Assembly (NCBI GenBank): GCA_046290435.1
Contig: JBKAGO010000039.1
Coordinates: 76,691 to 140,690 of the forward strand
DNA length: 64,000 nt
Origin: CAVQUE01 sp046290435
GTDB taxonomy: Bacteria; Actinomycetota; Acidimicrobiia; Acidimicrobiales; UBA8592
Direction of reading: 5' to 3'
The position numbers and the translations under genes were made by a program. Shown in pieces: positions 52,110 to 59,340 of the stretch. The notes beneath the pieces are model-generated. The model was not told where the DNA came from. It was given only the letters and a program-made list of their open reading frames with translations, and did not search any database. Position 1 is the stretch's first letter; each line of letters opens with the position of its first letter.

Positions 52110-52699
52110 GGGGCCTCTCCGCGGGTGGTTCCATTGCGCAGCTCACGCCGCAGTGCCTTCAGGGCTCGCGATGCCACTACTGCCGTCGACGCCTTCGAGC
52201 CGCCCATCGCCCGGGCCGTCTCGTCGGGGTCGAGTCCCGCCAGGTACTTGAGGGCGAGGACGCGCTGGTAGCGCGGCGGCAGCCGGTCGAGAGCGGATCG
52301 CAGCGCGTCGGCGTCGCCGTCGTCGCCCCGCTCGTCCGGGTGGAACTCGGCGGTCGGCTCGTAGAGCCGGGCCATGGCCGCCTGCCCTCGTGCCGTCCGT
52401 GGCCTTCCCTCACGGCGGTGGTGGGCCACCGTCTGGTTCGCCGCGATACGGAACAGCCACGGCGCGAATCCGCCCCTGCGCCAGCGGAACCCTTCGAGGC
52501 CGCGGTAGACGGCCTCGAAGGTCGCCGAGCAGATGTCCTCTGCGGCCTCGCGGCTGCCGGTCCGGCGCCAGGCGAACGCATGCACCTGGGGGAGGTACCG
52601 GCGGTACAGCTCGGCGAAGGCGTCGGCGTCCACCCGGGCGCGTTCGACGAGCGCACGCTCGTCGAACGCGTCGTCGCATGACCTCGCCGGGTCGCTCAC
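52106..52699 (-). CDS. ECF RNA polymerase sigma factor
   Basis: 197 residues from a GTG at 52697-52699; GTG codons three and six bases upstream are equally possible. Region 2: FAELYRRYLPQVHAFAWRRT, EDICSATFEAVYRGLEGFRW and FAPWLFRIAANQTVAHHRR. Region 4: LDRLPPRYQRVLALKYLAGL with DPDETARAMGGSKASTAVV. It is coupled to the membrane protein that follows; the secreted protein upstream may be part of the same regulon. Confidence 0.88.
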   Translation of the reverse strand: MSDPARSCDDAFDERALVERARVDADAFAELYRRYLPQVHAFAWRRTGSREAAEDICSATFEAVYRGLEGFRWRRGGFAPWLFRIAANQTVAHHRREGRPRTARGQAAMARLYEPTAEFHPDERGDDGDADALRSALDRLPPRYQRVLALKYLAGLDPDETARAMGGSKASTAVVASRALKALRRELRNGTTRGEAP

Positions 52700-52761
52700 C
52701 ACCACCGCAAGCGTTGCCGGTGGTGGCACGGGCCGGGTGGACGCCCCATGCACGGTGCCGC

Positions 52762-53529
52762 TCAGCCCAGGCGCTCGGCCCGGGACCTGGCCACGATGAC
52801 GCCGTCGGCGTTCCTCGCCACCACGGCGTAGCGGGCACGAGTGACGCCTGGGGGCAGTTCGTCGGTCGCGGTGGTCTCGTCCGGAGCGACGGTGGCCACC
52901 AGCGCACGTGGTGAGCCGGGCAGGACCCGCCACAGCTGAACGGATTCGGCACCGGCAGCGGTGGGGGCATCCCAGATGCAGGTGACCTCGACGGGGTCGG
53001 TCTCGGTGCCGTCGCATTCGAGCCCGAGGATCTCGGGCCGTTGTGACCGCACGATGGCCGGGTTGATCCGGCTGCGGCCGATGCGGTCGCCGTCGGCATC
53101 GACGAGGATCAGGCGGTAGCGGTAGCGGGTGTCGAACTCGACGTCGGTGTCGGTGAAGGTGCGGACGCCGAGATCGTCGCTGCGGTACACGACCGAGCGG
53201 CCGTCGCCGTCGGCGCGGACCAGGACGAACCCGGCCGCGCCCGCGGTGCGCGCACGCCACCTGCAGGTGACCTCGGGCGCGCCGGCGTCGACGCCGCCGC
53301 GGCAGCGCAGCACCGCACGGAGGCGTCGCACCGGCGCGTCGCCGCGATCGGCGTCGGCGACAGCCACGGTCGGCCCGGTGGTGACGGCCGGAGCGCCGGT
53401 GGCGGCCGCAGGACTCGCGACGAGCATCGGGGTGAGGAGGGCGAGGCAGAGAGCCGACGCGGCGACTCTCCATCGGCGGCGGGCCGTCGTGGAGCCGTGA
53501 TGCGATGGCGGATGCGGATGCAGTTTCAT
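52762..53529 (-). CDS. Secreted protein with two beta-sandwich (FN3-like) domains
   Basis: 255 residues from the ATG at 53527-53529. A Sec signal peptide is visible (about 1-45: RRRWRVAASALCLALLTPML, ending VASPAAATG). Two related beta domains each hold a Cys pair (VLRCRGGVDAGAPEVTCRWR and LGLECDGTETDPVEVTCIWD), probably disulfides. I recognise no enzyme motif. An in-frame ATG at 53571 is an alternative start. It lies 62 bases before the ECF sigma gene on the same strand. Confidence 0.78.
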   Translation of the reverse strand: MKLHPHPPSHHGSTTARRRWRVAASALCLALLTPMLVASPAAATGAPAVTTGPTVAVADADRGDAPVRRLRAVLRCRGGVDAGAPEVTCRWRARTAGAAGFVLVRADGDGRSVVYRSDDLGVRTFTDTDVEFDTRYRYRLILVDADGDRIGRSRINPAIVRSQRPEILGLECDGTETDPVEVTCIWDAPTAAGAESVQLWRVLPGSPRALVATVAPDETTATDELPPGVTRARYAVVARNADGVIVARSRAERLG

Positions 53530-53664
53530 GGGGTGATCCCTTCGAGGAGTCGGGTGGGTCACCTGTTCCATCGCGCAACGTCGCCCGCGATTGCACCTCC
53601 GATCCGCGATGGGCCGTGAGGCCCACGGTGGGTGCAGCCACCCGGACCGAAACCGATGGCCGGA

Positions 53665-53696
53665 CGACTCCCGGCGGCATCCGCCGCCGGGAGTCG
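53665..53696 (-). terminator. Hairpin downstream of icd
   Basis: A perfect 14-bp stem (53665-53678 with 53683-53696) with a 4-base loop lies 36 bases past the icd stop. There is no T-run, so Rho-independent action is uncertain. Confidence 0.6.
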
Positions 53697-53731
53697 CCGG
53701 AACTGCTATCGGATCGGGGATCCGGGTCGGG

Positions 53732-55183
53732 TCACTGCCCCTGACCCAGGGAGAACCCGGGCTCGCCGTCGAAGGTGAACAGGCCCTCGGTCTTGATGAA
53801 CGGGAACCCTGCCTCGGCCAGGCGGCCGAGCAGCGCCACGATCTGGGCATGGGTGACGGGAGCGCCCTCGGTGGCCGACTGGAAGCGGCAGCGCCAGTGG
53901 TCGGTGCAGAACGTCTCCGGTGCGCCGTTGGGCCACACCTTCTGGCCGCGGTTGGTGATCATCGCGAGCCGCAGGTCCGGTCCGGCATGGGTTTCGAGCT
54001 CCTTGCCGAGATCGTCGGGGGTGCCCTCGGCCCAGTGGAGGAACACGTCCATGCCGACGGTCTCCTTGACCGCTGCCGGGCGACGGATCGGCTGGACGTC
54101 GATGGGTGCCGTTGCGCTCTCGTACTGCACGGCCTTGAGCGTCTCGGGCTCCTGGCCGATGCGTTCGATGATGGCGTCGGCGAAGCCGCGGGTGCCGACC
54201 TTCTGGGTGCTGACGGCCTCGTTGTAGACGTCGTAGGTGTGGATGCCGTCCTCGATGGTCTTCAGCCAGGCGTTGTGGACCTTGGTGGCCACGTCGCCCT
54301 GCCCGATGTGGACGAGCATCTGCACCGCGCCCAGAAACAGGCCGGTGGGGTTGGCCATGTCCTGGCCGGCACGACGGGGGGCCGAGCCGTGGATGGCCTC
54401 GAACATCGAGACGTCCGAGCCGATGTTCGCGCTGCCGGCGAGACCGACGGATCCGGCGATCTGGGCGGCCACGTCGGACAGGATGTCGCCGTAGAGGTTG
54501 GGCAGCACGACGACGTCGAAGGCTTCGGGGGTGTCGGCCAGCTTGGCGGCGCCGATGTCGACGATCCAGTGCTCGGCCTCGATCTCGGGGTACTCCGGGG
54601 CGATCTCCTCGAACACCTTGTGGAAGAGACCGTCGGTCATCTTCATGATGTTGTCCTTGGTGAAGCAGGTCACCTTGGAGCGGTTGTAGCGCCGGGCGTA
54701 CTCGAACGCGTAGCGCACGATGCGCTCGCTGCCGGGACGGCTGATCAGTTTCAGGGTCTGGTAGACCTCGTCGGTCTGGCGGTGCTCGATCCCCGCGTAG
54801 AGGTCCTCTTCGTTCTCGCGGATGATGACCACGTCCATACCGGCGTGCTTGGTGGCCACGAACGGGCTGTACGACGGGCAGGGCCGGACGTTGGCGAACA
54901 TGCCGAAGGTCTTGCGTACGGTCACGTTGAGGCTCTTGAAGCCGCCGCCCTGGGGGGTGGTGATGGGGGCCTTGAGGAACACCTTGGTGCGCCGGAGGGA
55001 ATCCCAGGCCTCGGGGTCGATGCCCGCGCTCACGCCGCGGTTGTAGACGGCCTCACCGATCTCGATCGTCTCGATGTCGAGGCGGGCGCCGCCGGCCTCG
55101 AGGATGCGCAGCGTGGCGTCCATGATCTCGGGACCGATGCCGTCGCCGTGCGCGACCGTGATCGGGGTGGGTTGTTCGGGCAT
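53732..55183 (-). CDS. icd: Isocitrate dehydrogenase (Thermus-type, with C-terminal extension)
   Basis: 483 residues. ITVAHGDGIGPEIMDATLRI, NVTVRKTFGMFANVRPCPSY, IRENEEDLYAGIEHR, LPNLYGDILSDVAAQIAGS and FEAIHGSAPRRAGQD match the isocitrate/isopropylmalate dehydrogenase fold. The extra 140 C-terminal residues and overall length fit the Thermus-type enzyme. Basic residues after HGSAP suggest NADP, but this is an inference. GGAGG lies upstream of the ATG at 55181-55183. It works in the TCA cycle. Confidence 0.92.
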   Translation of the reverse strand: MPEQPTPITVAHGDGIGPEIMDATLRILEAGGARLDIETIEIGEAVYNRGVSAGIDPEAWDSLRRTKVFLKAPITTPQGGGFKSLNVTVRKTFGMFANVRPCPSYSPFVATKHAGMDVVIIRENEEDLYAGIEHRQTDEVYQTLKLISRPGSERIVRYAFEYARRYNRSKVTCFTKDNIMKMTDGLFHKVFEEIAPEYPEIEAEHWIVDIGAAKLADTPEAFDVVVLPNLYGDILSDVAAQIAGSVGLAGSANIGSDVSMFEAIHGSAPRRAGQDMANPTGLFLGAVQMLVHIGQGDVATKVHNAWLKTIEDGIHTYDVYNEAVSTQKVGTRGFADAIIERIGQEPETLKAVQYESATAPIDVQPIRRPAAVKETVGMDVFLHWAEGTPDDLGKELETHAGPDLRLAMITNRGQKVWPNGAPETFCTDHWRCRFQSATEGAPVTHAQIVALLGRLAEAGFPFIKTEGLFTFDGEPGFSLGQGQ

Positions 55184-55260
55184 GAGGACCTCCCTGAAAG
55201 GTAATTTGCAATAGATATATTCGGGATGGGCTTAAAACGCAACCCGGCCGACGGCCGAGG
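55184..55260 (-). promoter_or_regulatory. AT-rich leader and promoter region of icd
   Basis: Within very GC-rich DNA, 55201-55222 is AT-rich (AATTTGCAATAGATATATTC on the plus strand) and contains the palindrome TTGCAA. Read on the minus strand, TATATC/TATTGC are possible -10 elements for icd, with no clear -35. Confidence 0.4.
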
Positions 55261-55268
55261 TTGCGTGA

Positions 55269-55314
55269 ACTCTGTGACGGGTTGGTGCCGAAGGTGCCAA
55301 CCCGTTCACAGAGT
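55269..55314. repeat. Long interrupted inverted repeat in the icd-methyltransferase divergent region
   Basis: Arms 55269-55289 and 55293-55314 pair over about 21 positions with one bulged base and two G-T wobbles, around a 3-base loop (GAA). It lies about 85 bases upstream of icd and 127 bases upstream of the divergent methyltransferase, so it could be an operator, an RNA hairpin or a bidirectional terminator. The rest, 55315-55440, is low-complexity G/C-rich DNA without a gene. Confidence 0.75.
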
Positions 55315-55440
55315 CCGCCGGTGGGAGGCAGTGCGCGAGGCTCGGTGAGCGAGGGCGGTGCGGCGGTGCGCCGGCGGCGGAGCGGTTGTGCGGCGGCGCG
55401 GCGGGCGGTGGGGGCTGTCGGCGCCCGCCATACTGGCCCG

Positions 55441-56211
55441 ATGTCCACCGAGGCCGACCACTGGTTCGAGTCCGCTGCCGAGCACCTCGGGGCGGCCTAC
55501 CTGCGGTACTCGTTCACCCGGGGCACCGACCAGGAGATCGACTTCCTCGCCGATGTCCTCGGGCTCGAGCCCGGCATGCGGGTCCTCGACGTCGGCTGCG
55601 GGCCCGGGCGCCACGCCCATGCGTTGGCCCGTCGGGGGATCGCGGTCCACGGCGTCGACATCAGCCGCCGATTCGTCGATCTCGCACGAACAGACGCCCC
55701 GGCCGGTGCCACCTTCGAGCGTCTCGATGCGCGGGCGATGGCCTTCGACGCCGACTTCGACGCCGCGATCTCGCTGTGTCAGGGCGCATTCGGTCTGGCC
55801 GCCATGCCCGGTCCTGCGGTGCCCGCGATCGATCCCGACGGTGAGATCCTCGACGGCATGGCCCGCGCCGTGCGCGGTGGGGGAGCGGTTGCGCTCAGCG
55901 CGTTCTCGTCGTACTACCAGGTCCGGGCGCTCGATGAGCCGGCCGATTTCGACGCCGACCACGGCGTCAACCACGAGGTCACCGAACTGCGCAGCGAGAC
56001 GGGGACGGTCATCGATCACGATCTGTGGACCAGCTGCTTCACGCCCCGCGAACTGCGCCTCATGGCCCGCCTGGCCGGTCTCGACGTCGAAGCCCTGTGG
56101 TCGGTGACGCCGGGCCGGTACGCGCCGCGGCCGCCGTCGCTGCTCGAACCGGAGTTCCTCCTGGTGGCCCGCCGGCCGGGAGGGCGCGACGGAGGCGATG
56201 GATCCGGCTGA
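55441..56211 (+). CDS. Class I SAM-dependent methyltransferase
   Basis: 256 residues. The SAM-binding motif is MRVLDVGCGPGRHAHALARR, followed by VHGVDISRRFVDLART and AISLCQGAFGLA. The rest of the Rossmann fold follows, with FTPRELRLMARLAGLDVEAL near the end. The substrate is not evident. It ends 112 bases upstream of the rpsA start on the same strand. Confidence 0.85.
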   Translation: MSTEADHWFESAAEHLGAAYLRYSFTRGTDQEIDFLADVLGLEPGMRVLDVGCGPGRHAHALARRGIAVHGVDISRRFVDLARTDAPAGATFERLDARAMAFDADFDAAISLCQGAFGLAAMPGPAVPAIDPDGEILDGMARAVRGGGAVALSAFSSYYQVRALDEPADFDADHGVNHEVTELRSETGTVIDHDLWTSCFTPRELRLMARLAGLDVEALWSVTPGRYAPRPPSLLEPEFLLVARRPGGRDGGDGSG

Positions 56212-56323
56212 AAATCGCGCGTGGAGCGCGCAAACGGCCGCTGCTAGCCTCACAGAACCGCGCGACTGTCGCGCGGCGGCGGCCGCGCCGTCTCAGCCCA
56301 TTCCCGAACCGAAGAAGTCATCC

Positions 56324-57625
56324 GTGTCCGACACCGCTACCGACCCCATCACCGAGCTCGAGGGCTATGTGCCCCGCCAGATCGCCTTCGACGATCTCGA
56401 CGGACAATCGCTCGACGACGCCTACGCCGCCACCATGGTGTCGGTCGAAGACGGCCAGCTCGTCGAGGGCAAGGTGGTCAAGGTCGACCGCGACGAAGTC
56501 CTGCTCGACATCGGCTACAAGGCCGAAGGCGTCATCCCCAGCCGTGAGCTGTCGATCCGCAACGACGTCGATCCCTCCGAGGTCGTCAGCCTCGGCGAGA
56601 AGCTCGAGGCCCTCGTCCTCACCAAAGAGGACAAGGATGGTCGCCTCATCCTGTCCAAGAAGCGCGCCCAGTACGAGCGCGCCTGGGGCAACATCGAGAA
56701 GATCAAGGAAGAAGAGGGTGTCGTCAAGGGCCCCGTGATCGAGGTCGTCAAGGGCGGCCTCATCGTCGACATCGGACTGCGCGGCTTCCTGCCCGCCTCC
56801 CTCGTCGAGCTGCGCCGGGTCCGCGATCTCCAGCCCTACGTCGGCCAGGAGCTCGAGGCCAAGATCATCGAGCTCGACAAGAACCGCAACAACGTGGTGT
56901 TGTCGCGCCGGGCTTGGCTGGAGGAGACCCAGAAGGAACAGCGCGAGGAGTTCCTCGACAACCTCAAGCCGGGCGAGCGCCGCCGTGGCGTTGTTTCGTC
57001 GGTGGTCAACTTCGGTGCCTTCGTCGATCTCGGCGGCATGGACGGACTCGTGCACGTCTCCGAGCTGTCCTGGAAGCACGTCGACCATCCCTCGTCGGTC
57101 GTCTCGGTCGGCGACGAGATCGACATCGAGGTCCTCGAGGTCGATCTCGACCGCGAGCGCATCAGCCTGTCGCTCAAGGCCACCCAGCAGGACCCCTGGC
57201 AGGAGTTCGCCGGCGGTCACCGCGTGGGCGAGCTCGTCTACGGCCGGGTCACCAAGCTCGTGCCGTTCGGCGCGTTCGTGCAGGTCGGCGAGAGCATCGA
57301 GGGCCTGGTGCACATCTCGGAGATGTCGGCACACCACGTCGAGCTGCCCGAGCAGGTCGTCACCCCCGGCGAAGAGCTGTGGGTCAAGATCATCGACATC
57401 GACCTCCAGCGCCGTCGGATCAGCCTGTCGATCAAGCAGGCCGCCGAAGGTGGCGTGGTCGCCGCCGAGTACCAGGAGCACTTCGGCGAGCAGAACTACG
57501 ACGACGAGGGCAACTACATCGGCACCGCCGTCGATCTCGATCCCGAGACCGCAGCGCAGGCCGAAGAAGCCTGGGCCGCCTACTACGAAGAAGACGGCAC
57601 TCCCAGCGAGACGCCGGTCGAGTAG
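56324..57625 (+). CDS. rpsA: 30S ribosomal protein S1
   Basis: 433 residues with four S1 domains, as in other Actinobacteria. Repeat starts are near GQLVEGKVVKVDRDEVLLDI, GVVKGPVIEVVKGGLIVDIG, GERRRGVVSSVVNFGAFVDL and GELVYGRVTKLVPFGAFVQV. The C-terminal tail is acidic. It binds mRNA on the small subunit. I chose the GTG at 56324 (SDTATDPITELEG); the longer frame from 56198 overlaps the methyltransferase and has unrelated residues. The Shine-Dalgarno sequence is weak. Confidence 0.95.
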   Translation: MSDTATDPITELEGYVPRQIAFDDLDGQSLDDAYAATMVSVEDGQLVEGKVVKVDRDEVLLDIGYKAEGVIPSRELSIRNDVDPSEVVSLGEKLEALVLTKEDKDGRLILSKKRAQYERAWGNIEKIKEEEGVVKGPVIEVVKGGLIVDIGLRGFLPASLVELRRVRDLQPYVGQELEAKIIELDKNRNNVVLSRRAWLEETQKEQREEFLDNLKPGERRRGVVSSVVNFGAFVDLGGMDGLVHVSELSWKHVDHPSSVVSVGDEIDIEVLEVDLDRERISLSLKATQQDPWQEFAGGHRVGELVYGRVTKLVPFGAFVQVGESIEGLVHISEMSAHHVELPEQVVTPGEELWVKIIDIDLQRRRISLSIKQAAEGGVVAAEYQEHFGEQNYDDEGNYIGTAVDLDPETAAQAEEAWAAYYEEDGTPSETPVE

Positions 57626-57705
57626 CGCACGTATCGCAACCCCGGTCGGTCGGTGACGACCCCCGGGGTTCGGTCAGCGACCGAAAGCGACGAACGAAAA
57701 CGGCA

Positions 57706-57736
57706 AAGGAGCCGGGTCCGATGGGCCCGGCTCCTT
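57706..57736. terminator. Bidirectional terminator between rpsA and the LuxR-type regulator
   Basis: 14-bp stem (57706-57719 with 57723-57736; one T-G wobble) and loop GAT. On the minus strand it is followed by TTTGCCGTTTTCG, a fair T-tract, so it best serves the regulator gene; it also lies 81 bases after rpsA. Confidence 0.75.
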
Positions 57737-57790
57737 CGTGTTGATCTGCGTGCGCCCAGGGGGAGGGTGTGGTCCCCGCGGGCCGAGGCG

Positions 57791-58465
57791 TCAGTTCAGG
57801 CTGACGATGCCCAGGCGGACGGCGGTCAGCACGGCCTGGGTGCGATCTCGTGCGTCGAGCTTCTGGTAGATCGAGGCGAGGTGGTTCTTGACGGTCTTCT
57901 GGCTGATGTAGAGCTCGCTCGCCACTTCGGGGGTCGAGCATCCGTCTGCGATGAGCTGGAGGACTTCTTCTTCACGCTTGGTGATGAGGCCACGGGCCTT
58001 GGTGGCCGTCGCATGGCTTCCGACCGGGGCCGCCGCCCGTTCCCGGTTGCGCTGGGCCTCGCCCAACATGACCGACTTCATCTGCGGAGCGATCACCGTC
58101 TCGCCCGCAGCGCACAGGCGCAGCGCCGTTGCGAGCTCCGACAGCGCATTCGCCTTGACCAGGTAGCCGTTGGCGCCCGCCTGCATCGCATGGCTGAACG
58201 ACTCGACGTCGGCGTGGGGAGCGAGCAACACCACCCTCGTCCGAGGCACCGCCGACTGGATCTGTCGGCAGGCGTCGATGCCGCTCTGACCAGGCAGATT
58301 GGTCGATACGAGTGCGATGTCGGGCATCAGCTCCTTGGCCATACGGACGACCTCGTCGCCGTCGACCGATTCGCCGACGACATCGAAACCATGGTCCAGC
58401 AGGCCTCGTTTGATGCCCTCGCGGACCATGCGGTGGTCATCAGCCAGCAGCAATCGAATTCCCAT
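57791..58465 (-). CDS. LuxR/NarL-type regulator with degenerate receiver domain
   Basis: 224 residues from the ATG at 58463-58465. The receiver domain begins IRLLLADDHRMVREGIKRGL with the acidic pair, and YLVKANALSEL has the conserved Lys. The segment that should hold the phospho-acceptor Asp reads DIALVSTNLPGQSG, with Ser at that place. The switch Thr/Ser is Ala in VVLLAPHADVE. The C-terminal HTH is ITKREEEVLQLIADGCSTPE, then ELYISQKTVKNHLASIYQKL, which is intact. It is probably a phosphorylation-independent regulator. No kinase gene adjoins it. Confidence 0.9.
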   Translation of the reverse strand: MGIRLLLADDHRMVREGIKRGLLDHGFDVVGESVDGDEVVRMAKELMPDIALVSTNLPGQSGIDACRQIQSAVPRTRVVLLAPHADVESFSHAMQAGANGYLVKANALSELATALRLCAAGETVIAPQMKSVMLGEAQRNRERAAAPVGSHATATKARGLITKREEEVLQLIADGCSTPEVASELYISQKTVKNHLASIYQKLDARDRTQAVLTAVRLGIVSLN

Positions 58466-58685
58466 CGAAGTGTCCTGTGCTCGTCGTCGATGACCGAGGC
58501 GTCCTGGGGCGGCAGAAAGCTCGATCGGGTGGTACCCGGTCAGGGTGTGCCTGTCCATCGGCGCGCGCTGGGGTGACATGAGGTTTCCCAGGGCGAACGA
58601 CCTATGCGCATCTGAGGAATGTGACCTGGCCGCAGAGGTCGGGCTGGGTGCGAAGTGCCTGGTCCGGAGCGCCTAACGTGTTCGG

Positions 58686-59330
58686 GTGCGTGAATTCGGA
58701 CTGACCGGTGGGATCGGGAGCGGCAAGTCGACGGTGGCGGCGGGCCTGGTGGCACGAGGGGCGCATCTCATCGATGCCGACCAGGTCGTGCGAGAGCTGC
58801 AGGAGCCCGGCGGTGCGGTGTTCGACGCGATGGTGGAGCATTTCGGGGCCGACATCGTCGCAGGTGACGGCACCCTCGACCGCCAGGCGGTGGCCGATCG
58901 CGTGTTCGCCGATCCCGACGCCCTGGCTGCGCTCAACGCCATCGTGCACCCGGCGGTCGGTGCGGAGATGAAGGCCCGACGGGCTGCACTGGCCGACTCC
59001 GAGGCGCCCGTCGTGCTCGACATCCCGCTGCTGGTGCGACCCGATGGGTCGCTGGGCCAGAAGGAGTGGGCCGACCTCGCCGGCATCATCGTCGTCGACT
59101 GCGAGCCCGATGTCGCCGTGGCCCGCCTGGTCGAGCACCGTGGTTTCGATCCGGCCGATGCCCATGCCCGCATCGCCGCCCAGGCCACACGCGAGCAGCG
59201 CGCTGCGGTCGCGGACCTGGTGATCGACAACAGCGGCGACCTCGCGGCGCTCGAGTCCCAGCTCGATGACTGCTGGCAGTGGATGTGCGATCGGGTCGGC
59301 CCCGATGGCACTGTCACCGCGTCGGAGTAG
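58686..59330 (+). CDS. coaE: Dephospho-CoA kinase
   Basis: 214 residues. P-loop EFGLTGGIGSGKSTVAAGLV, then LIDADQVVRELQEPGGAVFD, LNAIVHPAVGAEMKARR and VVLDIPLLVRPDG. It makes CoA, the last step of the pathway. GTG start at 58686 lies in the divergent region with the LuxR-type gene (58466-58685, no other gene seen). uvrB follows after ten bases. Confidence 0.95.
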   Translation: MREFGLTGGIGSGKSTVAAGLVARGAHLIDADQVVRELQEPGGAVFDAMVEHFGADIVAGDGTLDRQAVADRVFADPDALAALNAIVHPAVGAEMKARRAALADSEAPVVLDIPLLVRPDGSLGQKEWADLAGIIVVDCEPDVAVARLVEHRGFDPADAHARIAAQATREQRAAVADLVIDNSGDLAALESQLDDCWQWMCDRVGPDGTVTASE

Positions 59331-59340
59331 CGTCGTCGCG

